This document shows positions 27,568 to 35,455 of a DNA stretch of 64,000 nucleotides, piece by piece (the first letter of the stretch is position 1; the number at the start of each line of letters is the position of its first letter). The notes below the pieces were generated by a model. It did no database searches, had not been told where the DNA came from, and saw only the letters and a list, made by a program, of their open reading frames with translations. Both the position numbers and the translations under genes were made by a program. The stretch is from contig NZ_JACDOH010000004.1 in assembly GCF_017656155.1 (NCBI RefSeq), forward strand, positions 151,051 through 215,050. Direction: 5' to 3'. The stretch is from Thermosyntropha sp. Lineage in GTDB: Bacteria > Bacillota > Syntrophomonadia > Syntrophomonadales > Syntrophomonadaceae.

Positions 27568-28104
27568 CTATACCTTTTTGTCTATCAGGTTTATTCCCGG
27601 CTTAGAAACCTTTCCCCCGGCCGGATTATTTTTCTGACCGTAAACCCCGGCTTCATCTCCTTCTAAAAGAACCTGCACCGTTTCTATATACTGCAAGGCC
27701 TGTTCAATAAGCTCATTATTATGCCGGTTTAATCTCTGTAAAAAACTCAAGTTGGCTGTCAAAGCATCCATTATCTCCGCAAATTCCGGATAAAAAAAAG
27801 GAAAAGAAGCCTTTACCTGCTCTAGCATTTTGTCGGCTGTAAGCTCTTCCCTTTTAACCTGCCAGTAATCTGCCATTTTTTCCTGAAGCATTAACCGTTT
27901 ATCTTCCCACGTATTTAAATTTGCCAGCAAGACATGCTCTTTGGGCAAAAGTTTATCCAACTCCTTAACATTATCTGCGATAATATACTGCTGCTTTAAG
28001 TTTCCGCATTCAATAAGGCTTTCTAAAATCTCATTTTCCTTTTTCAGGACCTCAATTAATTCCCTTAACACCTTTTCCAAGCTATAACCCCCATACTTAA
28101 ACAA
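27568..28104 (-). CDS. flgN: Flagellar export chaperone FlgN
   Basis: A 178-residue helical protein with the FlgN-family pattern (LIEVLKKENEILESLIECGNLKQQYI region, helix-rich core to about 150). FlgN escorts FlgK and FlgL to the export apparatus. It overlaps flgM by 8 bp and directly precedes flgK, the same order as yvyG in B. subtilis. Confidence 0.88.
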   Translation of the reverse strand: MFKYGGYSLEKVLRELIEVLKKENEILESLIECGNLKQQYIIADNVKELDKLLPKEHVLLANLNTWEDKRLMLQEKMADYWQVKREELTADKMLEQVKASFPFFYPEFAEIMDALTANLSFLQRLNRHNNELIEQALQYIETVQVLLEGDEAGVYGQKNNPAGGKVSKPGINLIDKKV

Positions 28105-28399
28105 GCTTATCTACAATAGCCCTTTCAATCATCTTTTCTGCCACTTCGCCATCTGATATCATATAAGTTCCGGAGGATACCTTCTCTTTCAACTCTTCCA
28201 CCTTATCCATCCTCATATCCGGCGCTTGTTTAACCACTTTTAAAAGCTGCTGCTTTATCCGGCTTTCATCTGATATCACAATGCTGTCTTTTTCCGCCTT
28301 ATTAGTGGATTCCTTCTTATTTACCTTATTAGTCTCCAAGTGGCTTCCGTAAATACGCAGTATATTTTGTACCTGATTTTTAGAAATAATCATACACAT
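28097..28399 (-). CDS. flgM: Anti-sigma-28 factor FlgM
   Basis: A 100-residue protein with FlgM layout: disordered N-terminal half (NKKESTNKAEKDSIVISDESR) and C-terminal sigma-binding helices (RMDKVEELKEKVSSGTYMISDGEVAEKMIERAI). It holds the flagellar sigma factor inactive until the hook is built, then is exported. The predicted FliA-type promoter before flaG is one likely target of that sigma factor. A terminator-like hairpin lies 36 bp upstream of its start. Confidence 0.92.
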   Translation of the reverse strand: MCMIISKNQVQNILRIYGSHLETNKVNKKESTNKAEKDSIVISDESRIKQQLLKVVKQAPDMRMDKVEELKEKVSSGTYMISDGEVAEKMIERAIVDKLV

Positions 28400-28434
28400 T
28401 TCTTCCTCTCTTTCAGGTCTTGGTTATATTTTCG

Positions 28435-28469
28435 AAAAAAAAAAAAAAGATTATTAAAGCCATAATCTT
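28435..28469 (-). terminator. Terminator-like hairpin with 14-T run before flgM
   Basis: Stem AAGATTAT/ATAATCTT (28447-28469) followed on the minus strand by 14 consecutive T. It separates the yvyF-like gene from flgM while leaving no room for a promoter between. Confidence 0.8.
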
Positions 28470-28552
28470 AAAAACAATCCACATATCTTTATTTTTCTCT
28501 TTAATACTCTTTCTAACACATATTTTTGCTTAAAATACAACGTCTCCAGCCA

Positions 28553-28975
28553 CTACTTCCTATCTGTTTCCCTGGTATACATTCGATCCTTTATGGTTCT
28601 CCCAATATTGGCATCCTTTTTGCCTTCAGAACCTTGACTTCCAATAATTCCTTTTATCTGGGCATCCATTTCTTTAATACACTCCGGACAAAATCTTCCC
28701 GCAGAAATCTTTTTGCCGCATCTCTCACATTCCAGTGCAGCAGCCAGCCCTTTAGACTGCAGTCTTCCTTCACGCAAAAATTGCAGAATCTTTTCTTCTT
28801 CAACTCCGGTTGCCTCTGATACCTCAAAAATAGTCGCGCCGGGATTATCCCGCACATATTTTCTGACAAGCAGATATTCATTCTCCTCTTCTTCCTGGCA
28901 CTTCTTGCACAGATTCCGTCCCTGATAGGCAAAAAGACGTCCACACTTGGGGCAGTTTCTGAGATCATTAACCAT
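28553..28975 (-). CDS. TIGR03826-type flagellar operon protein (YvyF-like)
   Basis: A 140-residue protein: N-terminal zinc finger (CPKCG...CKKC, about 8-27), helix-turn-helix-like middle (TIFEVSEATGVEEEKILQFLREGRL, quoted in part) and a second zinc finger (CERCG...CPEC, about 84-103). It is conserved between comFC and flgM in Firmicutes. It probably binds nucleic acid; its role in flagellar expression is inferred from position. Confidence 0.9.
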   Translation of the reverse strand: MVNDLRNCPKCGRLFAYQGRNLCKKCQEEEENEYLLVRKYVRDNPGATIFEVSEATGVEEEKILQFLREGRLQSKGLAAALECERCGKKISAGRFCPECIKEMDAQIKGIIGSQGSEGKKDANIGRTIKDRMYTRETDRK

Positions 28976-29033
28976 AAAAAACCCTCCTTTTAACTAAAAA
29001 GCTTGTCCAGTCTAATACCTTCATCAATCAAAT

Positions 29034-29753
29034 TTAAAATCCATGTCCGGTTGCCCAGGTAATAACCGCCACTCTTTCTGCACCGGCACCAAGAAGGGTG
29101 CGGGCACATTCCCGGCTGGTTGAACCGGTAGTATATACATCATCTACCAGTAATATATTCTTTCGATAAATCTTTTTCTTATCCTTTACCTCAAAAGCAC
29201 ATAAGAGATTTTTTTCCCTTTCTTCTTTAGACAGTTCCCTTTGAGGCGGAGTTTCCTTAACCCTTATCAAAACCTTGTCATCCATCTTTATCTTAAGCTG
29301 GCGGCTTATTGATTTTGCCATTTCTGCTGTTTGATTAAAACCCCGCTGTTCCAAATGGCCTTTAGAAGCAGGCACCGGAACTATTAAATCTATCGGGAAA
29401 TAGCGCGGCTCCCCTTTTACCACCTCTGCCATCATCTTCCCCATAGCTACCGACAAATTTCTCTTGCCTAAAAACTTCAATACCTTAATAGCTATTCGGC
29501 ATGAATCTTCATAAGGTCCAACTGCCCTGGCAATAGCAAACGGCGGCTCCTTAACAGAACAATCCTGACATAAAAACTTATCAGCGGGAATAACCTTGCC
29601 GCATCTGTCGCATATATGCATATCCTGTCTCATACTGCGAATAGCCTTTTCACATTCGTCACACCACGGCCTTGAAGTTGTATATCTTCCAGGTTTGCGG
29701 CACAAACTGCATTTATGCATAGGGAAAATAATATCTAAAATAAAATCAAACAC
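29034..29753 (-). CDS. comFC: ComF family phosphoribosyltransferase-like protein
   Basis: A 239-residue protein with an N-terminal four-Cys zinc module (CSLC, CDEC, CDRCG, CQDC, about 13-62) and a C-terminal type I PRTase fold with the PRPP loop ILLVDDVYTTGSTSREC (about 195). In competent Firmicutes ComFC acts with ComFA in uptake of transforming DNA. No comFA homologue is adjacent; a regulator gene stands in its place. A TATAAT-like hexamer lies at 29843-29838 upstream. Confidence 0.92.
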   Translation of the reverse strand: MFDFILDIIFPMHKCSLCRKPGRYTTSRPWCDECEKAIRSMRQDMHICDRCGKVIPADKFLCQDCSVKEPPFAIARAVGPYEDSCRIAIKVLKFLGKRNLSVAMGKMMAEVVKGEPRYFPIDLIVPVPASKGHLEQRGFNQTAEMAKSISRQLKIKMDDKVLIRVKETPPQRELSKEEREKNLLCAFEVKDKKKIYRKNILLVDDVYTTGSTSRECARTLLGAGAERVAVITWATGHGF

Positions 29754-29880
29754 TTTCCTTACCCCACCCTAAATCGCTTAGTATATACTATTCACAAATC
29801 ATAACAGCTGTCATTTCTAAATTTAACTTAATATCTTATTATAACATAAATTTTCTCAATCCAGATAACCTCCTGCTAAA

Positions 29881-29990
29881 ATCGTCCGTTAAATTGGGGA
29901 CGGTTCTGAAATTAAAAACTATTTCACTTTCGAAATACTTTTTAACTTGGGGACGGTTCTCGATTTTAAATCTTTTTCGATTCGAAATAA
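29881..29990. repeat. Two-core repeat cluster
   Basis: Cores at 29896-29907 and 29949-29960, same orientation, exactly 53 bp apart, with TTTCACTTTCGAAA between and TTTCGATTCGAAA after. The 304-bp gap around it (29754-30058) holds no gene. Confidence 0.9.
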
Positions 29991-30058
29991 TTCCGAAACA
30001 ATTCATAAATAAAAACAAACAGCAAAACATCAAATCTGCTACTTAAAACTCCATGTTA

Positions 30059-30190
30059 TTATATTTCTCTTCTTATAAAAGACTTAACCCTTACTTTTTC
30101 CTCTTTCTCCACTATATGGCTTCCTATAATAACAGCAATCATTATAAACATCCATATAGCAAGGCAGAGCAGTTTCAGTAAAGTAAGCAT
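30059..30190 (-). CDS. Small single-pass membrane protein of 43 residues
   Basis: The open frame MLTLLKLLCLAIWMFIMIAV... has one hydrophobic helix (about 3-24) and a charged C-terminus (EKEEKVRVKSFIRREI). A strong GAGGAGGT stands eight to nine bases before the ATG. It follows the response-regulator gene by about 100 bp in the same direction. No family was recognised; the clear ribosome binding site and the topology support a real gene. Confidence 0.7.
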   Translation of the reverse strand: MLTLLKLLCLAIWMFIMIAVIIGSHIVEKEEKVRVKSFIRREI

Positions 30191-30288
30191 AAAAAAATAC
30201 CTCCTCTCCGCCTCCTTATATATAAATAAATATGCGAAAAGGAGATATACCGATTACTGGGATAATTTTGCATAAGTAAATTATTTTC

Positions 30289-30909
30289 TTATACAATACC
30301 GTTTTTCAAAACATATAGTGCCGCCTGGGTTCGATCTCGCACATTTAATTTGCGGAAAATAGATGTTAAATGGTTTTTTACCGTTTTCTCGCTTATCATA
30401 AGTATTTCAGCAATCTGCTTGTTATTTTTCCCTTCGGCAACAAGCCGCAGGATATCTTTTTCCCGCTTGGTGAGCTTTACTTCGTTGACAGATTCAATTC
30501 CAACAGCCTGTTTTGATTCCCGGTTTGAACTTTCTACCTCTTCCTCATCAACCAAGACCGTATGTATCAACTCCAAAAGCTCCTCTTCCGGTCTGTTTTT
30601 AAAAAAACAGCCAGAAGCCCCGGCTTCTACTGCCATATTCGCTTCATCCTCAAGAACAGCTAAAGCGATGACTTTTATTTGAGGAAGCTCACGCCTTATC
30701 ACCCGGGTTGCCCAGATCCCATCAGTCCCCGGCATATTAGTATCCATAAGAAAAATATCCGGTTTTTCCCGACGGGCGATATTAATTGCCCCCTGCCCGT
30801 CTCCCACCACGGTAATTAGTTCCAACGCAGAATCCATTGCTACAATATCTTTCATTTTTTCGCGCATCACTGCATTATCATCCGCTATAACTACCCTCAC
30901 CTTTTTCAA
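30289..30909 (-). CDS. NarL/LuxR-type response regulator
   Basis: A 206-residue regulator with REC domain (about 3-120; acidic pocket DD at 10-11, phosphoacceptor Asp in LMDTNMPG near 55, conserved Lys in CFFKN) and a GerE/LuxR HTH (about 140-203, LTKREKDILRLVAEGKNN... KTVKNHLTSI). The position normally held by the switch Thr/Ser reads Ala (VIALAV), which may blunt phosphorylation-dependent switching. B. subtilis degU sits near comF in the same way, so a DegU-like role in motility or competence is possible. No sensor kinase is adjacent. Confidence 0.9.
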   Translation of the reverse strand: MKKVRVVIADDNAVMREKMKDIVAMDSALELITVVGDGQGAINIARREKPDIFLMDTNMPGTDGIWATRVIRRELPQIKVIALAVLEDEANMAVEAGASGCFFKNRPEEELLELIHTVLVDEEEVESSNRESKQAVGIESVNEVKLTKREKDILRLVAEGKNNKQIAEILMISEKTVKNHLTSIFRKLNVRDRTQAALYVLKNGIV

Positions 30910-30940
30910 CTCCTTTGCCTCCTCAAAAATCCAGACAAAA

Positions 30941-32389
30941 TCAAAATTGTTTCAAGTCTAAGTCCTTCAAAACTTCGTCTTGAATCATCTTAAGCCTTTC
31001 CCACTCTGTTGCCTCAACATAAACCCGGAAAAGCGGTTCGGTGCCTGAAGGGCGAATTAAAAACCAGCTTCCATCTTCCAGACAAACCTTTTTGCCATCA
31101 ACAGTGTTTACATCTTCAACCTTTACTCCTGCCACTGATTTCGGTATATAATCATCAATTTCCTGCATAATCCGCGCTTTTTCCTGCTCCCTAACCTTTA
31201 TATCAAGTCTCTGACTTACCATGCTGCCGTATTCATTTTCAACCTCTGCCTTAAGTTCAGCTATGGTCTTTCCGGAATAAGCCAACATTTCAACTGCCAA
31301 AAGGCAAGCCAGTATTCCATCTTTTTCTGGTATATGCCCGGAAATGCTCAAACCTCCGCTTTCCTCTCCTCCCATTAAACATCCCTTTTCCCGCAAGCAT
31401 TCCCCGATATATTTGAATCCTACCGGAGTTTCAATAACTGCCAATCCATGTTTTTGGGCAATTCGATCCAACATATGGGTAGTAGCGACTGTTCTTGCTA
31501 CTGGCCCTTTATAAGCACGGGTTTTTAAAAGATGCATAAGCAAAAGATACATAAACTGATTGGCAGGAATGAAACTTCCCTTTTCATCAACAATGCCAAA
31601 ACGATCAGCATCTCCATCCAAAGCCAAACCAATATCAGCATTGTAGGTAGTAACCGTACGCTTAAGGGTTCCCAAAATACGATCTACCGGTTCTGGCATA
31701 GAACCGCCAAAAAGCGGATCACGATAATTATTTATCGTGCGCACTTCACATCCCAAGTCGGTTAAAATCCTGTCTAAATAGCCAATCCCTGCCCCATACA
31801 TAGGATCAACCACTACCTTAAGCCCGCGGCCACTAAAATAATCTTGATTAATAAGTCCTTTAACATGATTTATATAATCGCTTTCTATGTCAATCTCCTG
31901 CAAAAGCTCAAGCCTTACTGCCTCATCCATCCCCAGCTCATAAACTTTTCCAGTTTCCAAGGTTTTATTCACCTGCTGTTCGATAACGTCAGTAACTTCA
32001 GGCATTGCCGGTCCCGCATACTCAGGAATAAACTTTATTCCATTATATTCTGGGGGATTATGGCTGGCAGTAATCATGACCGCACCTGCCGCATCTAAAA
32101 CCCGGATAGCAAAAGCCGTAACCGGGGTAGGCATAGCTTTTTTCGGTAAATACACTTTTATACCATTTCCGGTTAAAACCTTGGCACATTCACGCGCAAA
32201 ATTTTCCGACATAAAACGGTTGTCATAACCTATGACAACCCCTTTTTTCGCCAGATTACGACTGTTTATATAGGCAGCAATCCCCTGCGATACTATACGG
32301 CAACTGGCAAAAGTAAAATTTTCTGCAATAATTGCCCTCCAGCCGTCAGTACCAAACTTAATATGTGCCAATTTCATATTCCTCCTCAA
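30941..32389 (-). CDS. Phosphoglucomutase/phosphomannomutase family protein
   Basis: A 482-residue alpha-D-phosphohexomutase. The catalytic phosphoserine is in TASHNP (about 105), the metal loop in DGDADRFG (about 258) and the phosphate-binding loop in RPSGTEPL (about 457). It interconverts hexose 1- and 6-phosphates, feeding UDP- and GDP-sugar synthesis for surface glycans. It has a TTGACA promoter and precedes the regulator gene by 31 bp. Glucose versus mannose preference cannot be read here. Confidence 0.93.
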   Translation of the reverse strand: MRRNMKLAHIKFGTDGWRAIIAENFTFASCRIVSQGIAAYINSRNLAKKGVVIGYDNRFMSENFARECAKVLTGNGIKVYLPKKAMPTPVTAFAIRVLDAAGAVMITASHNPPEYNGIKFIPEYAGPAMPEVTDVIEQQVNKTLETGKVYELGMDEAVRLELLQEIDIESDYINHVKGLINQDYFSGRGLKVVVDPMYGAGIGYLDRILTDLGCEVRTINNYRDPLFGGSMPEPVDRILGTLKRTVTTYNADIGLALDGDADRFGIVDEKGSFIPANQFMYLLLMHLLKTRAYKGPVARTVATTHMLDRIAQKHGLAVIETPVGFKYIGECLREKGCLMGGEESGGLSISGHIPEKDGILACLLAVEMLAYSGKTIAELKAEVENEYGSMVSQRLDIKVREQEKARIMQEIDDYIPKSVAGVKVEDVNTVDGKKVCLEDGSWFLIRPSGTEPLFRVYVEATEWERLKMIQDEVLKDLDLKQF

Positions 32390-32435
32390 TGCTAATAAAA
32401 ATAATTATGCTATTTTATTTCACGCCTTTAATTTT

Positions 32436-32464
32436 ATAAAATAAAATATTTTTACATTTGTCAA
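32436..32464 (-). promoter_or_regulatory. Sigma-A promoter for the phosphohexomutase gene
   Basis: Minus-strand TTGACA (32464-32459), 17-bp spacer, TTTTAT (32441-32436); perfect -35 and weak -10. Confidence 0.5.
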
Positions 32465-32492
32465 ATTCGCTCAAAAAAAAGAAACTCCTGCC

Positions 32493-33626
32493 TCAACTGG
32501 CCCCTATCCTTACATACAAAAATTCTCTAACAATCTTAACAATTCGCTTTGAAGCTCTTCCGTCCCCATAAGGATTTATAGCCTTTGCCATCCTATCATA
32601 TTCCATCTTATCAGTAAGCAAAAGTTTAGCTTCCCGATAAATATTATCCCGAACTGTTCCCACCAGTTTAACCGTCCCTGCCTTTACTGCTTCCGGTCTT
32701 TCCGTAGTATCCCTCAGAACCAGAACCGGTTTGCCGAGAGAAGGTGCTTCCTCCTGCAATCCTCCCGAATCAGTCAAGACCATATAACAAACATTCATAA
32801 GATTGGCAAAAGGTTCATAATCAAGTGGTTCTAAAAGATGTATCCTCTTCTTATTGCCCAGCATATCCATGGCTAAGTTCCGCACTATCGGATTCATATG
32901 CACCGGAAAAACTACTTCTACATCTGGGAATTCTTCTACCAAGTCAATTAAAGCCTGATAAATCCCGCGCATCTTATCTCCCCAGTTTTCCCGGCGGTGG
33001 GTAGTCACCAGAAGCAGACGGTTATTAAAATTAATATCCTTAAATTCAGAGCCAAACTTATAATCCGGTTTTACCGTTGCTAAAAGGGCGTCAATAACAG
33101 TATTTCCCGTTACCCAAATTTTAAAAGAAGCCGTAGATTCAGATAAAAGATTCTCTCGCGCCGTATCGGTAGGAGCAAAATGAAGTTCAGCCAAACGACC
33201 TGTTAAAGTGCGATTCATCTCTTCCGGAAAAGGGGAATACTTATTGCGGGTTCTAAGCCCTGCTTCTACATGCCCCACTGGAATCTTAGCATAAAAAGCT
33301 GCTAAAGCAGCCGCAAAAGTAGTAGTAGTATCACCATGTACCAAAACCAGGTCTGGCTTTTCCTTCTCCAAAATATCCTTAATTCCGTTTAATACCCCGC
33401 TGGTTATGCTGTAAAGATCCTGTTTTTCCCTCATAAGATCAAGGTCGTAGTCTGGCCTAATCCCAAAAAGATTAAGCACCTGGTCCAGCATCTCCCGATG
33501 CTGAGCCGTAACTACCACAACCGTATCCAAATCCTCTGACGACTTAAGTTCCTTAACAACCGGAGCCATCTTAATAGCCTCTGGCCTGGTACCAAACACT
33601 ACCATAACCTTGCCTAAATGAATCAA
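32493..33626 (-). CDS. wecB: UDP-N-acetylglucosamine 2-epimerase (non-hydrolysing)
   Basis: A 377-residue enzyme converting UDP-GlcNAc to UDP-ManNAc for wall teichoic acid or polysaccharide linkage units. Motifs: VVFGTRPEAIKMAPVV at the start, VHGDTTTTFAAALAAFY, GHVEAGLRT, and TDSGGLQEEAPSLGKPVLVLRDTTERPE (quoted in parts: SGGLQEEAP, RDTTERPE). The TTG at 33626 follows AGGAGGAAGG; an internal ATG at 33605 is possible. It may also be called mnaA. Confidence 0.95.
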   Translation of the reverse strand: MIHLGKVMVVFGTRPEAIKMAPVVKELKSSEDLDTVVVVTAQHREMLDQVLNLFGIRPDYDLDLMREKQDLYSITSGVLNGIKDILEKEKPDLVLVHGDTTTTFAAALAAFYAKIPVGHVEAGLRTRNKYSPFPEEMNRTLTGRLAELHFAPTDTARENLLSESTASFKIWVTGNTVIDALLATVKPDYKFGSEFKDINFNNRLLLVTTHRRENWGDKMRGIYQALIDLVEEFPDVEVVFPVHMNPIVRNLAMDMLGNKKRIHLLEPLDYEPFANLMNVCYMVLTDSGGLQEEAPSLGKPVLVLRDTTERPEAVKAGTVKLVGTVRDNIYREAKLLLTDKMEYDRMAKAINPYGDGRASKRIVKIVREFLYVRIGAS

Positions 33627-33660
33627 CCTATCCTTCCTCCTGTTTCAATCTGGAGCACCC

Positions 33661-33770
33661 TTTAATTAAAAAACTACTTCGAATCGAAACACTTTTTAAT
33701 TTGTAATTTGTGTAATTTGGGGACGGTTCTAAAGTTTAAAACTATTTCAGTATCGAAATAATTTTCTAAC
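33661..33770. repeat. Repeat cluster, left boundary of the RAYT segment
   Basis: Contains TTCGAATCGAA (palindrome near 33679), a core at 33719-33730 and a decayed palindrome. The 34-bp stretch 33697-33730 is identical to 35337-35370 on the far side of the transposase gene. Confidence 0.88.
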
Positions 33771-33891
33771 CCTTACCTACTTAACATTGACAAAGTTTAA
33801 AATTCAACACCGCCGCCACCCATCAGCCGGCAGCATATAATCCCCACAAAACATATATACTTCAATATTCTTAAAACCATAACAACCATAA

Positions 33892-34308
33892 TTAAATATT
33901 CGGCTTTTTCAACATTGATACCGGTAGTATGTTGGTAATTTTAAAAACCAGACAGTTTTTAAGGGGAAAATTAGCATACTTAGTTCGCAAAAGCCGCGCT
34001 TTAATACGCTCATAATATTCCCCTTCCGTATAATCGCCAACCAATTCAACATAAACCCTTATCCCATCTTTGCTTTTTTCTCCATCAGTTAATAATACCA
34101 TAAAAACCCCTTTGCCGGTTTCCTTAAGATTAGCATATGTTTTATCTGCTCCAAAGCGTGCACATATAATAGTCTCATCATCTATCATTTCTAGAACTGA
34201 AATCACCGCAATATTAACATTATAATCCCTGTCAACCGTGCTCAAAGTAGTAGAAATATAATTGGCATTAATAAGCTCTCTTGCTTTTTCTATTAACCCC
34301 CTGTCCAT
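33892..34308 (-). CDS. Pyridoxamine 5'-phosphate oxidase-like (FMN-binding) protein
   Basis: A protein of 138 residues in the split-barrel flavin family: YISTTLSTVDRDYNVNIAVISVLE at the N-terminus and TYANLKETGKGVFMVLL in the middle match the PNPOx-like fold. Family members bind FMN or F420; the exact reaction is unknown. An ATG at 34344 is in frame, but GGAGG just before the ATG at 34308 marks the start. It lies between the direct repeats that bound the transposase segment. Confidence 0.8.
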   Translation of the reverse strand: MDRGLIEKARELINANYISTTLSTVDRDYNVNIAVISVLEMIDDETIICARFGADKTYANLKETGKGVFMVLLTDGEKSKDGIRVYVELVGDYTEGEYYERIKARLLRTKYANFPLKNCLVFKITNILPVSMLKKPNI

Positions 34309-34327
34309 CACACATTCCTCCTTTTTT

Positions 34328-34380
34328 TTACAGAACGGTTTCAAGATTTAAAAATTTTAACTCAAATCCCGTCCAAAATC
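34328..34380. repeat. Decayed repeat copy between PNPOx-like and transposase genes
   Basis: CAGAACGGTTTCAAGATTTAAA and, inverted, CAAATCCCGTCC resemble two degenerate cores about 36 bp apart. Its right end touches the transposase stop codon. Confidence 0.5.
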
Positions 34381-35158
34381 AAAACTTCTGTGCTTTCTTC
34401 AATATATAACGGCTAACGCCGGTAATTTCCATGATAACCTTGTCGGGAAGCTTCGTTTTCTCCTTAAATTCCTTCAATGCTAAAAGCTTTTGCTCGTAAA
34501 GAAAAATATCGCCATTATCAACCAAGCCCTTTTCATTTATCAACTGCTCCCATAAAAGAACCGCCTCTTCCCTGTTCATCGGCTCATTTATATCGAAAAA
34601 ATCCCCTTCGACCGACTGATTCATAAACCTAATATATTCTTCCCTAGCCTCTTCTTTTCCTGCCCCCAGTAAGCTTAAAAGCATATCGGTATCAACCAAG
34701 GAGAAAAAAGGATGCTTTTCGTCAAGATAACAGCCGTAGCTGCTCCACATGTAGTCAGCAGGTCGTTGGACTAATCCTGCTTTTACCGGATTCTGATGAA
34801 TATAGCGGGCTAAAGCTAAAAAATACCTGTCACTTTCCACATTTTCACTTTTAAATCTATCCTGAAAAAGATGTCCTATCCTTTCATGTTTATGGTTAAA
34901 ATAAGATACATAACTTACTGCTATCCGCTTCATTACATCTGATAAATCTCTTCCGTTTTCGCCTATCATCATATGTATGTGATTGCTCATCAAACAAAAT
35001 GCATAAAGATAAAATCCGGTCGCTTTCTTCTTAGCCTGCAGGGTTGAAATAAAGCGCAGTCTATCCTCATCATCGTAAAAAATCGGCTTCTTCTCATTAC
35101 CGCGCAAAATAACATGATAACAACCACTTCGACTCTTAACCCTTCTGCTCCTGGGCAC
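34379..35158 (-). CDS. REP-associated tyrosine transposase (Y1/HUH, RAYT)
   Basis: A 259-residue single-strand transposase of the IS200-like Y1 superfamily. The HUH motif is His60-Ile-His62 (LMSNHIHMMI) and the catalytic Tyr119 is in RYIHQNP, followed by PADYMWSSYGCYL, typical of RAYTs. A C-terminal helix-turn-helix (DKVIMEITGVSRYILKK) is visible. A frame upstream reaches 35209, but the GTG at 35158 behind GGAGGGGATGAG gives the normal start PRSRRVKSRSGCYHVILRGN. RAYTs mobilise short palindromic repeats; clusters of the GGGGACGGTTCT repeat lie on both sides. No terminal IS200 ends were seen. Confidence 0.93.
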   Translation of the reverse strand: MPRSRRVKSRSGCYHVILRGNEKKPIFYDDEDRLRFISTLQAKKKATGFYLYAFCLMSNHIHMMIGENGRDLSDVMKRIAVSYVSYFNHKHERIGHLFQDRFKSENVESDRYFLALARYIHQNPVKAGLVQRPADYMWSSYGCYLDEKHPFFSLVDTDMLLSLLGAGKEEAREEYIRFMNQSVEGDFFDINEPMNREEAVLLWEQLINEKGLVDNGDIFLYEQKLLALKEFKEKTKLPDKVIMEITGVSRYILKKAQKF

Positions 35159-35336
35159 CTCATCCCCTCCCAAATGCAACAGCCTAAACCCCTCTACCGC
35201 ATGCTGCATCTCATCTGCATTTAAAAACCAATACTCTTAAAAGCTTAAACTCCCCAGCTTTTGTGTATATTTTTCTATACGAAGGAAATATTGTCAAGAA
35301 TTATGTTTATATCTCCTTGCTTTTCCAATTCTCCTG

Positions 35337-35453
35337 TAATTTGTAATTTGTGTAATTTGGGGACGGTTCTCGATTTTAAATCTGTTTCGATCCGAAATAC
35401 TTTTAAATTTTAGAACCGTCCCCAAATTGAAAACTGTTTCGATTCGAAAGAAG
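35337..35453. repeat. Two-core repeat cluster, right boundary of the RAYT segment
   Basis: Cores at 35359-35370 (forward) and 35412-35423 (inverted), 53 bp apart, with TTTCGATCCGAAA between and TTTCGATTCGAAA after. 35337-35370 is a perfect copy of 33697-33730. Confidence 0.9.
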
Positions 35454-35455
35454 TT

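Noticed and set aside
34379..35209. Classical IS200/IS605 element
   Set aside because: No TnpB partner or subterminal palindromes typical of IS200 were seen; the protein fits the RAYT type.
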